Source of the DNA: Linyphia triangularis
Lineage: Eukaryota; Arthropoda; Arachnida; Araneae; Linyphiidae
Assembly: GCA_963978545.1 (NCBI GenBank)
Contig: OZ021723.1
Location: forward strand, 5,400,273-5,464,272
DNA: 64,000 nucleotides
Direction of reading: 5' to 3'
Part shown: positions 32,909 to 45,800 of the stretch, piece after piece
How the letters are laid out: each line of letters starts with the position of its first letter
Position numbering within the stretch: the first letter of the stretch is position 1
Notes under the pieces: generated by a model
Told to the model about the DNA's origin: nothing
Databases searched by the model: none
What the model saw: only the letters and a program-made list of their open reading frames with translations
Made by a program: the position numbers and the translations under genes

Positions 32909-33559
32909 TTCAATGAAACCTTTTTAAAATAATAAGTTATAAATTTGGAGTATAAATATTGAATTAAAATTAATAGGTGAAGCTACTACAAACTCGGTGA
33001 TAAAAATTATAACTCAGAAAATAATCGTTCACAACTTTGTTTTTGGTATTACAATTTTAAAAAACAGCTATTCAATAACAAAGTTCATAATCCATTCAGA
33101 AGATTTTTGATCTCAAGGTCAAAATTTGTGCAAAAGACACATTTGGTCAGATGTGCAAAAGACACATCTAATACAAAGACAACTAGGGGTGTGGAACGTC
33201 GCACAACTTTCAATTACACTGTACAATATTGGTCATTGGAGTAAAATTTGACATGGTTCTACTTACCATTTTCTTATTTTCACTCGTATAAAAAAATATC
33301 AGTTTGGCAATAATTTTAAAATGAGCAAAAAAAAAAAAAAGACCCCAAAATGGCAAAGTTGGTGATTTTATTCGATGGACTTTACATTGTTCTTGCTTGT
33401 GCGTGATACGCAAAAAAAATCAGTCGTTGATGGGAGATGCTCAAGGTCAGAGAGCTTTGTGCTAAAGGCCCTCGTTTTTCAACTTTTTACGCCATTAAAG
33501 CATTTTTACGGAAATTTCGGAGGTGGGGATGTTTAGAACACATTAAGAGGCATTAATTA

Positions 33560-33828
33560 CCAGAGCTATTTTGATCAAAATCGTTAGAGCCGTTTTTTAG
33601 CAATCATTGAAAAACATGATTTTTTCAATAGCAGCTACCTCGTTCGCATGCGCGATTTTGACGAAAACCTTAATGGTAAGTCCAATGGCCACCACCAACC
33701 CGCACACCAAATTTGAACATCCTAGGTCAATTTGTTCGGGAGTTATGCTGACCACAGACACACAGGCATGCATTTTTTTTCTAGATCACTTTTTTGAAAT
33801 CAGTATGCTGTAAAACGTGGAGAAATAC

Positions 33829-33861
<33 letters not shown>

Positions 33862-33905
33862 TTTTTTTTGGACCGAATACTATACTTTTATTACCCTATG
33901 TATAT
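33560..33905. repeat. Unclassified interspersed repeat, copy 2
   Basis: Same block as 19262-19588 (GAGCCGTTTTTTAGCAAT, GTCAATTTGTTCGGGAG, GACCGAATACTATACTTTTA) with an A/T homopolymer run near the right end. Confidence 0.6.
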
Positions 33906-34692
33906 GGGTGATTGAAAGTGAAAATGACGACCAATTACAGATATTTAACTTTTATGAACAATCCCTTAGTATAGATCCAGCTGTCTTTTAAAACCGTTGA
34001 CTCCGGTACAATGTGGTGTGACAGATCCTAATAGGACCCATCTACTTTAAGACCCTGTTTAAGCTATTAACTGAAAAATGCAGTAATAATATGACTTGAG
34101 TTACATTGATTCAAAACTGCATAAACAACGAATAATTGCCATAATTCGATATCGTTGTATATTTTCAATTACCTAATACTATTTCAAAAATTAGATGCAT
34201 ATATATTGCGATATTTGTTATATCAATGTATTTCGGGAGATGTTTAAAAAAATTTTAGAAGGTTTCGTACTGGTATGAAAAAATTGTCATATAAATTTTT
34301 GTCAAAATTATCAATTGGTATACAAAAAGAAGAATTCCGAAATGCGATTTATTTATTTTGGTTGCATATATGCATAATGCGCATTTGAAAATTCTGTTAA
34401 CAATTTGTCGAGGGCGAGAACAAATCTAAATAAAGCCCTTATTTGAAGGCACAGATATGCATTGTAATTCAACACTTTTGATTTTTTTCCCCCCATTTAT
34501 TTACTTTTATTGTTTGATCTTATTGCTATGGGTTTTTTTAATATAATGAAATCATTGTTATCTTCAATTAATATTCTGGTAAGGGCTTCCACTGGAAATC
34601 ATCTCAGCTGTCCATCAATTTAAAAACATATCTGCAATGATATATGTAAATGATGGCATGTACTAGATTTTAAAATTAAACAGCCGACCGTT
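33906..34692. other. AT-rich sequence without recognisable content
   Basis: No frame, inverted repeat or second copy noticed. Confidence 0.35.
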
Positions 34693-34700
34693 GCCATACC

Positions 34701-35875
34701 CAGGCCTTGATCATCGCCTAGGCCCACAAGGCCTGGGCCTTGGGCCCACGATTTTAGGGGGCCCCGAAATATGCTTTAAAACCCTTTAAATCCCATGGAG
34801 TCAGCGTTGTGGGTTTCACAAAACCCCGATGACTTTCCATTCATAAAAACTGGAAATGAACTCGCCCGACTCGTTCTCCTGTCTGCCACTCCTGGGATTG
34901 CTGTGGGGGGTCACTGTCGACCATTAAAAGATCATTACTATATGTATACAGCCTGCAATAGGGGTGTGCGTTGGGTCATCTGCTTGATATGTCAGAGAAT
35001 TTAGTTGGCATCTTATCAATGAAACAAACGCCACCGCTAAGTACATGACAAGATTCGCATAAAAGAAGAGTCCCTGACTATCTTACTCCATGTCCAAAGG
35101 GTGGGGCAGTTTGACATTGAGTACTTTAAATCCATGTCTCCCCTCTACATGCCCCACAATAGCCTATTGTTGAGGACGGTCACGCTTTAAACAACTAAGG
35201 CAGGGCAGTTCCCCTCACTTGAAAATATACGTTTACCCCTGCAACCGCCCGAAAGGCGGTTAGCTGGGAAATTCTCTACAAGGCGGTATAGGGCGGGTTG
35301 GGATTTAAAGTGTTAAACCTATAATTTTTCTTTCACAAAAGCTATGTAAATATCTTTTCTAATCTGTATAAAAGAATTTTGACATAAAAATAATTTTATA
35401 TTGATCTTGAACCATCTTTGGTATCACAGAGTGCTTTTATTCAAATAAACCAAACCATAATTTAAAAGAGTAAAAAACAAGCTTTTCTGAAAGATAGAGA
35501 CAAAAATTAAAAGGAATTCTTAATGAATTTATGGTAAAATCAGCAAATGTCGACTCTGAAGCTATGAGTGATGTCGCAGATATTGTTGTCACGGATATTA
35601 CTAGTCATTGTGATCGTGAAATGCAATACTACATTACTTAGTTTTTCCTGTTTTGATTTATAAATTTGATTGTTTGAAATTTGTTTCTTTATTCGTGATA
35701 AAAATATTAACTTTTAGAAAACAATATATTAACATTAATTTATAAACTTTTTCTATATTTAATGTTAATTCATTTGAGTATGTGTCCAGCCCATTTCCAA
35801 TAAATCTCGCATTTGGAAAAGGGGTCCCCGAAATTGTCCTGGCCTTGGGCCCCAACTTGGCATGATCAGGCCCTG
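34701..35875. mobile_element. hAT-like element with CAGGCCYTGATCATCG ends, copy 2, with a 530-bp insertion
   Basis: Perfect 8-bp TSD GCCATACC (34693-34700, 35876-35883). Ends CAGGCCTTGATCATCGCC and GATCAGGCCCTG. Collinear with 31133-31735 except for an inserted block at about 34780-35313. Confidence 0.85.
34780..35313. mobile_element. Insertion inside the hAT-like element, family unknown
   Basis: Absent from the sister copy at 31133. Ends CCCTTTAAATCCCA and (inverted) CACTTTAAATCCCA; TTAAA at both edges. GC-richer than its host. The 69-codon frame at 34795 (KTGNELARLVLLSATPGIAV) has no recognised domain. Confidence 0.55.
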
Positions 35876-35975
35876 GCCATACCGCATATCTCCCCAAGTG
35901 CCTTACAATGCAATTCTCAATTGCAACATTGGCACATCACAGAGAAAAGAAGAAAAACAAAGAAAGCTAAATTAC

Positions 35976-36123
35976 CTTTCAGAATTCTCTTAGAGGGTCT
36001 TCGAAGCAATCTCAGGAGAGAAGATCCAAAAAGAACCACTTCACACACAGTCCAGCTTAGCGAGAGAAAAAATTGTCACTCCCAACTGAAGTCTTCTTGC
36101 TCTCACTGTCCAAATGACCGACT
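35976..36123 (-). promoter_or_regulatory. Candidate initiator and non-coding first exon for the - strand gene
   Basis: On the - strand, TCAGTC (A at 36123) matches the arthropod initiator TCAGT. A TATTAAAA stretch (36164-36157) lies about 41 bp upstream, rather far for a TATA box. The following 148 nt contain no long frame and end at a good donor (GAAAG|GTAATT, exon edge 35976). Orientation and position, 3.1 kb upstream of the signal-peptide exon, fit a 5' UTR exon. This is inference; no transcript evidence is available here. Confidence 0.3.
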
Positions 36124-36568
36124 GAAAAAAAAACGGAATGACGAGACACGGAGATCTTTTAATAGCAAAAGTAGGCGAATCTTTTTAAGTCGAGAAAAAT
36201 AGCCCATCTCTCCCCCCTTTTCTTCTCGATCCAGTGACCACACCAATATGAGGTTGAAAAGTTCCGGTTCAGGAGCTAAATAGTTCCGCTGAGTACCTTT
36301 TCATGAAGCGTGTATTTTAGCGGAAGCAACAAAAGGTGTTGTTCTACGACAACAAAAAGAGAGGAGAGATCATTTGGATGTGTTGATGGCAGGATTGTGT
36401 ATATAACCATTCTCTGACTGTGGTTTTGTTGTGCAAGGGACACCTTTCACTCAAATGCGCTGATGACCATAGAGCTTTTGTGATAATGTACGCCGAGGAT
36501 GACCGATCGCTCTTTTGTTTAAGGGCAGGAAATGAAATTAGGAGTAATTTAACTTCCGCCTTTTTTTT

Positions 36569-37050
36569 GCGTTTGATTAATTGTTTTGAAGTTTCATCTG
36601 TCTGAGGATCTAAAAAGAATTATATGGCACTCAAAGAGAGAAGTTTAGATCAGGGCCGTATCCAAAGGAGAGGTTTATAGCGTCCAACTCGTTCCCTGCC
36701 CTCCAAAAAATAAATATATTTTCCATTAAGTGTTTGTTTAATTGTTTTAAAGATTCATCTATCTGAGGATCTAAAAAGAAATATATGGCACTTCAAGAGA
36801 AAAGTTTAGATCAGCGCCGTGTCCAAAGGAGAGGTTTATAGCGTCCAACTCGTTCCCTGCCCTCCAAAAAATAAATATATTTTCCATTAAGTGTTTGTTT
36901 AATTGTTTTAAAGATTCATCTATCTGAGGATCTAAAAAGAATTATATGGCACTTCAAGAGAAAAGTTTAGATCAGGGCCGTATCCAAAGGAGAGGTTTAT
37001 AGCGTCCAACTCGTTCTCTGCCCTCCAAAAAATAAATATATTTTCCATTA
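36569..37050 (+). repeat. Three tandem copies of a 161-bp unit
   Basis: TCTGAGGATCTAAAAAGAA recurs at 36601, 36762 and 36923, exactly 161 bp apart. Each unit also has AAGTTTAGATCAG and AGCGTCCAACTCGTTC. Copy 1 is the most diverged at its start. Lies 450 bp upstream of the candidate promoter at 36123. Confidence 0.9.
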
Positions 37051-37054
37051 CATT

Positions 37055-37359
37055 CCCAATAGCACCAAATACACTGACCAATATTGTTCGACATTGGCCA
37101 AATCCGATGTGGACAGTTGTAGACTGGCTATTGATGGCCAATCTCGTCTGGTGCTGGATAAAATGTACCAAACTTGGAACTTTTTAAATATTGGCGCACA
37201 GTTTTAAAATTGGAATGTATTTTTATAAGAAAGAACGGAAAGGTAAAAAAAAATGTTTTTTTGATGGTATTTAGAACGTTGCCTGAATTTCAACTAGGAT
37301 TGGCCAATCTTCTAAAACCCTTGTTTCCGGCATTGGCCAATACTGCTGTGCTACCTGGG
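37055..37359. mobile_element. Possible MITE with ATTGGCCAAT palindromes
   Basis: Left CCCAATAGCACCAAATACAC and right (inverted) CCCAGGTAGCACAGCAGTAT are related. ATTGGCCA motifs recur four times. No convincing TSD. Confidence 0.4.
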
Positions 37360-39146
37360 TATGCCATACGTTAAACTGCACTACTGTAACATTAACTATT
37401 CATTAAATTAAACAGTAAACTATACATTAAATTTAACATTAAACGATACATTAAATTAAAATGCTCGGGCTACTTTTTCCATTTTCATGTACTGCGACGT
37501 ACATAAAGTATGTCACGGCAGAGAAGGGAGGGAGGAGGTCGACCCAGTTTAATGGACCTTGATATGGAGACGTGTAACAATTTCCCCTTAGCAAGAAAAA
37601 TTTAATATTTTTTTAATTTGAAGTTTAAAGAAAATTAATTTCCATTATTTCAATATAGATCTCATTTAAACATGAATCATATATAATAACAAAACAAAGA
37701 GTCTGTAGATCTATAGAAAGCTACTTAAAATAGAGCTCTCGAATTTTCAACATAAGTAGTTTTGGGTATCTAATTGTACCTTTGACAAACAGAATGTTAA
37801 AATTTTAATTTGTTTTCTTACAAAATGGACTTCTAATAGGACTACAGTTCAGAAATTGTCAACATAAGTAGTTTTAGCCTTCTAATTTTGCTTTTCACAA
37901 ACACGTGTTGAAATATTCTCAGAGAGGTTTTGTATGTGTATGACATTAACTTAGAATGAACTTATGTGTACTGAAGTGAGCCTGTGCTTATGTGTCAATG
38001 AACTTATCAGCAAGTGAAGTAAGCTGTGTTAGTTACAATGAAACTTTTGGTGAGCAAAGCGAGCTTGGTTTTGTGTAGCAATGAACATTTCGGCGAGCGA
38101 GCGTCAAAAGCTAGGACGCCAATGACGGGTGTCAGCAACGCGAGGCTACGCAGCTGGTATTAATATAAAAACTAAACTTCATATTGAGTCGGACTTTATT
38201 TTATCTGATTTCTTTTTAAAACTATATTACATATGCATTATTATTATTATTTTTAGAAACAGAGGCGTTTTGATCAAACCTAACTGAACGTGACGTTGTG
38301 GATATGGGTGTAAAAAAAAGTCAAAATTTTGCATGACGTAATTTATGTACGTCACCTAGAGGGGGGAAAATATTTTTTTCAAAATATTTTCAATTGTATA
38401 TTGCAATTCTTGTAATTGAAGTATTTTTGAAAGAACTAAAAGAAAAGAAAAAAAAAAAATGCCCTTTAAAACTTTTAATTCGCAAAAACACAAGTAATAT
38501 CATGTTATGCCGATTAGTAGCTTTCATTTGAACAAACACAATTCCATTTAAGAATATTTAAATAAAGTTAAACAAAAAGATCTTGAAGAAGAATAAATAT
38601 CTCAATGAGCGAAAAGCTATTGCGTGAAATATTATTTTGATTCTTCCAGTTACAGCTATGATTGCTACACATCGCTACACCTGAGCAAACATGAATTGTC
38701 TTATTTTTATATAAACTTTTTATAGAATGATATAATTGTGTTAAAATCCAAAAAAAAACAACCTGGGAAAAATGAAGTGATATTTTTAGTTCATAGCTTG
38801 ACCTTAAAACTGACTAAAATTGTAACTCAGTTTTCTTAAGTGTATATCCGGATGGTATTGGATAATTGGGTTAAGTTAATTTCATTGAACAACGTAGTGT
38901 GGCAAAGTAGTGACGCTTCAAGTAGCGTTAATATCCAGTAGCGACAATTTGGTACCAAAAGTACTATGAGGGGAGAAACTGCAGTATTTTGGCAATGTGT
39001 CCGCTAAAGTAGTCAAAATATCTAAAAAGTTATGAAAGTTGAGAAAAGAGCACCGGTTAAAAAAAAAATGCCTTTACAATTGAAAATGTAGGTGTTACTA
39101 TGTACCGAATCCAGAAGTCCATTAGTTTGATGTCTTGACACTGTTT
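37360..39146. other. Low-complexity intergenic sequence
   Basis: Holds degenerate short repeats: ACATTAAATTAAA motifs (37390-37460), a CAACATAAGTAGTTTT pair about 112 bp apart (near 37749 and 37860), and GAGCAAAGCGAGC/GAGCGAGCG motifs (37970-38110). No coding evidence. Confidence 0.4.
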
Positions 39147-39162
39147 GAATAAACAATTCCCG

Positions 39163-39200
<38 letters not shown>

Positions 39201-39727
39201 CTAAATGTTTTGAAAAGGCCATAAATAGAAAAATGTCTGGTCAAAGCGCTTTTTTTTTCCTTTTTTTTTTAATTTGTAATTAAAGTTCCCCTGTTTCACG
39301 TTGGCGAGAAAGTGATTCATTCTGCTTGAATTGAATGTGACGTTAAGGCTTCCCAAACATCTTCGCTTGAAATGCGGCAGCGGAAACTAGTTTTGCAAGT
39401 TTCTCACAAATCGCGCCAAGCTGTACGGGATATGACAATGATCTACCAACGACAACTATTTGGCAGAAACCTCACGATAACACTAGAAACGGAAGGAAGC
39501 TTTGACGTTACAGATTTTGTTGAGTGTTTTGATCGGACTGGTTTTGGCCTGGTTTGGGGGCATTTTCTTTTCTTAATATTTAAGTAACTAATTTTTTTAA
39601 AGAACTTTTGTTTAAATAATTCATTTTTTTAAAGAACTTTTATTTAAATATTTGGAATCAGAAAGAAATTCTTTATAAATATAAACTAATTTCACTCGTT
39701 TTTAAAAAATGCGAGAATTGTGCATTG
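39147..39727. repeat. Interspersed element with ATTCCCGCA ends, copy 2
   Basis: Shares the length of 28331-28905 (AATGTTTTGAAAAGGCCATA, TTTGGCAGAAACCTCAC, GATCGGACTGGTTTT). Ends 74 bp before the satellite, so it marks the left boundary of the array. Confidence 0.65.
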
Positions 39728-39800
39728 GCCAATGACCAACTACTTCGTTAATTTCCCTTCTTGTATTATTAAAAAGGAAAAGCACAGTATAGTATTATAA

Positions 39801-42800
39801 TCTAGTGTCAATAGTCGATATACCTGGGGGGGGGGGAGGAGTTTAGTATGCTTCCTTCCATTCGAGTTATAAACGAGGTCCAGTTTCCCCTTGAAAGATT
39901 TTCCGGAAGGAATGGAGCACTTGAAATTATAGTACATATAGTCTAGTGTCAATAGTCGATATACCTGGGGGGGGGGGGAGGAGTTTAGTATGCTTCCTTC
40001 CATTCGAGTTATAAACGAGGTCCAGTTTCCCCTTGAAAGATTTTCCGGAAGGAATGGAGCACTTGAAATTATAGTACATATAGTCTAGTGTCAATAGTCG
40101 ATATACCTGGGGGGGGGGGGGAGGAGTTTAGTATGCTTCCTTCCATTCGAGTTATAAACGAGGTCCAGTTTCCCCTTGAAAGATTTTCCGGAAGGAATGG
40201 AGCACTTGAAATTATAGTACATATAGTCTAGTGTCAATAGTCGATATACCTGGGGGGGGGGGGGAGGAGTTTAGTATGCTTCCTTCCATTCGAGTTATAA
40301 ACGAGGTCCAGTTTCCCCTTGAAAGATTTTCCGGAAGGAATGGAGCACTTGAAATTATAGTACATATAGTCTAGTGTCAATAGTCGATATACCTGGGGGG
40401 GGGGGGGAGGAGTTTAGTATGCTTCCTTCCATTCGAGTTATAAACGAGGTCCAGTTTCCCCTTGAAAGATTTTCCGGAAGGAATGGAGCACTTGAAATTA
40501 TAGTACATATAGTCTAGTGTCAATAGTCGATATACCTGGGGGGGGGGGAGGAGTTTAGTATGCTTCCTTCCATTCGAGTTATAAACGAGGTCCAGTTTCC
40601 CCTTGAAAGATTTTCCGGAAGGAATGGAGCACTTGAAATTATAGTACATATAGTCTAGTGTCAATAGTCGATATACCTGGGGGGGGGGGGAGGAGTTTAG
40701 TATGCTTCCTTCCATTCGAGTTATAAACGAGGTCCAGTTTCCCCTTGAAAGATTTTCCGGAAGGAATGGAGCATTTGAAATTATAGTACATATAGTCTAG
40801 TGTCAATAGTCGATATACCTGGGGGGGGGGGAGGAGTTTAGTATGCTTCCTTCCATTCGAGTTATAAACGAGGTCCAGTTTCCCCTTGAAAGATTTTCCG
40901 GAAGGAATGGAGCACTTGAAATTATAGTACATATAGTCTAGTGTCAATAGTCGATATACCTGGGGGGGGGGGGGGGAGGAGTTTAGTATGCTTCCTTCCA
41001 TTCGAGTTATAAACGAGGTCCAGTTTCCCCTTGAAAGATTTTCCGGAAGGAATGGAGCACTTGAAATTATAGTACATATAGTCTAGTGTCAATAGTCGAT
41101 ATACCTGGGGGGGGGGGGAGGAGTTTAGTATGCTTCCTTCCATTCGAGTTATAAACGAGGTCCAGTTTCCCCTTGAAAGATTTTCCGGAAGGAATGGAGC
41201 ACTTGAAATTATAGTACATATAGTCTAGTGTCAATAGTCGATATACCTGGGGGGGGGGGAGGAGTTTAGTATGCTTCCTTCCATTCGAGTTATAAACGAG
41301 GTCCAGTTTCCCCTTGAAAGATTTTCCGGAAGGAATGGAGCACTTGAAATTATAGTACATATAGTCTAGTGTCAATAGTCGATATACCTGGGGGGGGGGG
41401 AGGAGTTTAGTATGCTTCCTTCCATTCGAGTTATAAACGAGGTCCAGTTTCCCCTTGAAAGATTTTCCGGAAGGAATGGAGCACTTGAAATTATAGTACA
41501 TATAGTCTAGTGTCAATAGTCGATATACCTGGGGGGGGGGGGGAGGAGTTTAGTATGCTTCCTTCCATTCGAGTTATAAACGAGGTCCAGTTTCCCCTTG
41601 AAAGATTTTCCGGAAGGAATGGAGCATTTGAAATTATAGTACATATAGTCTAGTGTCAATAGTCGATATACCTGGGGGGGGGGGGAGGAGTTTTGTATGC
41701 TTCCTTCCATTCGAGTTATAAACGAGGTCCAGTTTCCCCTTGAAAGATTTTCCGGAAGGAATGGAGCACTTGAAATTATAGTACATATAGTCTAGTGTCA
41801 ATAGTCGATATACCTGGGGGGGGGGGGGAGGAGTTTAGTATGCTTCCTTCCATTCGAGTTATAAACGAGGTCCAGTTTCCCCTTGAAAGATTTTCCGGAA
41901 GGAATGGAGCATTTGAAATTATAGTACATATAGTCTAGTGTCAATAGTCGATATACCTGGGGGGGGGGGGAGGAGTTTAGTATGCTTCCTTCCATTCGAG
42001 TTATAAACGAGGTCCAGTTTCCCCTTGAAAGATTTTCCGGAAGGAATGGAGCATTTGAAATTATAGTACATATAGTCTAGTGTCAATAGTCGATATACCT
42101 GGGGGGGGGGGGAGGAGTTTTGTATGCTTCCTTCCATTCGAGTTATAAACGAGGTCCAGTTTCCCCTTGAAAGATTTTCCGGAAGGAATGGAGCATTTGA
42201 AATTATAGTACATATAGTCTAGTGTCAATAGTCGATATACCTGGGGGGGGGGGAGGAGTTTTGTATGCTTCCTTCCATTCGAGTTATAAACGAGGTCCAG
42301 TTTCCCCTTGAAAGATTTTCCGGAAGGAATGGAGCATTTGAAATTATAGTACATATAGTCTAGTGTCAATAGTCGATATACCTGGGGGGGGGGAGGAGTT
42401 TTGTATGCTTCCTTCCATTCGAGTTATAAACGAGGTCCAGTTTCCCCTTGAAAGATTTTCCGGAAGGAATGGAGCATTTGAAATTATAGTACATATAGTC
42501 TAGTGTCAATAGTCGATATACCTGGGGGGGGGGAGGAGTTTTGTATGCTTCCTTCCATTCGAGTTATAAACGAGGTCCAGTTTCCCCTTGAAAGATTTTC
42601 CGGAAGGAATGGAGCATTTGAAATTTTATGGCACTATAGTCTAGTGTCAATAGTCGATATACCTGGGGGGGGGGGAGGAGTTTAGTATGCTTCCTTCCAT
42701 TCAAGTTATAAACGAGGTCCAGTTTCCCCTTGAAAGATTTTCCGGAAGGAATGGAGCATTTGAAATTATAGTACATATAGTCTAGTGTCAATAGTCGATA

Positions 42801-45800
42801 TACCTGGGGGGGGGGGGAGGAGTTTTGTATGCTTCCTTCCATTCGAGTTATAAACGAGGTCCAGTTTCCCCTTGAAAGATTTTCCGGAAGGAATGGAGCA
42901 TTTGAAATTATAGTACATATAGTCTAGTGTCAATAGTCGATATACCTGGGGGGGGGGAGGAGTTTTGTATGCTTCCTTCCATTCGAGTTATAAACGAGGT
43001 CCAGTTTCCCCTTGAAAGATTTTCCGGAAGGAATGGAGCATTTGAAATTATAGTCTAGTGTCAATAGTCGATATACCTGGGGGGGGGGAGGAGTTTAGTA
43101 TGCTTCCTTCCATTCAAGTTATAAACGAGGTCCAGTTTCCCCTTGAAAGATTTTCCGGAAGGAATGGAGCATTTGAAATTATAGTACATATAGTCTAGTG
43201 TCAATAGTCGATATACCTGGGGGGGGGAGGAGTTTAGTATGCTTCCTTCCATTCGAGTTATAAACGAGGTCCAGTTTCCCCTTGAAAGATTTTCCGGAAG
43301 TAATGGAGCATTTGAAATTATAGTACATATAGTCTAGTGTCAATAGTCGATATACCTGGGGGGGGGGGGGAGGAGTTTTGTATGCTTCCTTCCATTCGAG
43401 TTATAAACGAGGTCCAGTTTCCCCTTGAAAGATTTTCCGGAAGGAATGGAGCGTTTGAAATTATAGTACATATAGTCTAGTGTCAATAGTCGATATACCT
43501 GGGGAGGGGGAGGAGTTTTGTATGCTTCCTTCCATTCGAGTTATAAACGAGGTCCAGTTTCCCCTTGAAAGATTTTCCGGAAGGAATGGAGCATTTGAAA
43601 TTATAGTACATATAGTCTAGTGTCAATAGTCGATATACCTGGGGGGGGGGGAGGAGTTTAGTATGCTTCCTTCCATTCGAGTTATAAACGAGGTCCAGTT
43701 TCCCCTTGAAAGATTTTCCGGAAGGAATGGAGCATTTGAAATTATAGTACATATAGTCTAGTGTCAATAGTCGATATACCTGGGGGGGGGGAGGAGTTTA
43801 GTATGCTTCCTTCCATTCGAGTTATAAACGAGGTCCAGTTTCCCCTTGAAAGATTTTCCGGAAGGAATGGAGCATTTGAAATTATAGTACATATAGTCTA
43901 GTGTCAATAGTCGATATACCTGGGGGGGGGGAGGAGTTTAGTATGCTTCCTTCCATTCGAGTTATAAACGAGGTCCAGTTTCCCCTTGAAAGATTTTCCG
44001 GAAGGAATGGAGCATTTGAAATTATAGTACATATAGTCTAGTGTCAATAGTCGATATACCTGGGGGGGGGGGAGGAGTTTAGTATGCTTCCTTCCATTCG
44101 AGTTATAAACGAGGTCCAGTTTCCCCTTGAAAGATTTTCCGGAAGGAATGGAGCATTTGAAATTATAGTACATATAGTCTAGTGTCAATAGTCGATATAC
44201 CTGGGGGGGGGGGAGGAGTTTAGTATGCTTCCTTCCATTCGAGTTATAAACGAGGTCCAGTTTCCCCTTGAAAGATTTTCCGGAAGGAATGGAGCATTTG
44301 AAATTATAGTACATATAGTCTAGTGTCAATAGTCGATATACCTGGGGGGGGGGGAGGAGTTTAGTATGCTTCCTTCCATTCGAGTTATAAACGAGGTCCA
44401 GTTTCCCCTTGAAAGATTTTCCGGAAGGAATGGAGCATTTGAAATTATAGTACATATAGTCTAGTGTCAATAGTCGATATACCTGGGGGGGGGGAGGAGT
44501 TTAGTATGCTTCCTTCCATTCGAGTTATAAACGAGGTCCAGTTTCCCCTTGAAAGATTTTCCGGAAGGAATGGAGCATTTGAAATTATAGTACATATAGT
44601 CTAGTGTCAATAGTCGATATACCTGGGGGGGGGGGAGGAGTTTTGTATGCTTCCTTCCATTCGAGTTATAAACGAGGTCCAGTTTCCCCTTGAAAGATTT
44701 TCCGGAAGGAATGGAGCATTTGAAATTATAGTACATATAGTCTAGTGTCAATAGTCGATATACCTGGGGGGGGGGGAGGAGTTTTGTATGCTTCCTTCCA
44801 TTCGAGTTATAAACGAGGTCCAGTTTCCCCTTGAAAGATTTTCCGGAAGGAATGGAGCATTTGAAATTATAGTACATATAGTCTAGTGTCAATAGTCGAT
44901 ATACCTGGGGGGGGGGGAGGAGTTTAGTATGCTTCCTTCCATTCGAGTTATAAACGAGGTCCAGTTTCCCCTTGAAAGATTTTCCGGAAGGAATGGAGCA
45001 TTTGAAATTATAGTACATATAGTCTAGTGTCAATAGTCGATATACCTGGGGGGGGGGGGAGGAGTTTAGTATGCTTCCTTCCATTCGAGTTATAAACGAG
45101 GTCCAGTTTCCCCTTGAAAGATTTTCCGGAAGGAATGGAGCACTTGAAATTATAGTACATATAGTCTAGTGTCAATAGTCGATATACCTGGGGGGGGGGG
45201 AGGAGTTTAGTATGCTTCCTTCCATTCGAGTTATAAACGAGGTCCAGTTTCCCCTTGAAAGATTTTCCGGAAGGAATGGAGCACTTGAAATTATAGTACA
45301 TATAGTCTAGTGTCAATAGTCGATATACCTGGGGGGGGGGGGAGGAGTTTAGTATGCTTCCTTCCATTCGAGTTATAAACGAGGTCCAGTTTCCCCTTGA
45401 AAGATTTTCCGGAAGGAATGGAGCACTTGAAATTATAGTACATATAGTCTAGTGTCAATAGTCGATATACCTGGGGGGGGGGGAGGAGTTTAGTATGCTT
45501 CCTTCCATTCGAGTTATAAACGAGGTCCAGTTTCCCCTTGAAAGATTTTCCGGAAGGAATGGAGCACTTGAAATTATAGTACATATAGTCTAGTGTCAAT
45601 AGTCGATATACCTGGGGGGGGGGGGAGGAGTTTAGTATGCTTCCTTCCATTCGAGTTATAAACGAGGTCCAGTTTCCCCTTGAAAGATTTTCCGGAAGGA
45701 ATGGAGCATTTGAAATTATAGTACATATAGTCTAGTGTCAATAGTCGATATACCTGGGGGGGGGGGGAGGAGTTTAGTATGCTTCCTTCCATTCGAGTTA

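Noticed and set aside
35813..36202. 129-codon + strand frame
   Set aside because: Begins inside the end of a hAT-like element and runs antisense to the candidate 5' exon. Lys/Arg/Ser-rich low-complexity product with no domain.
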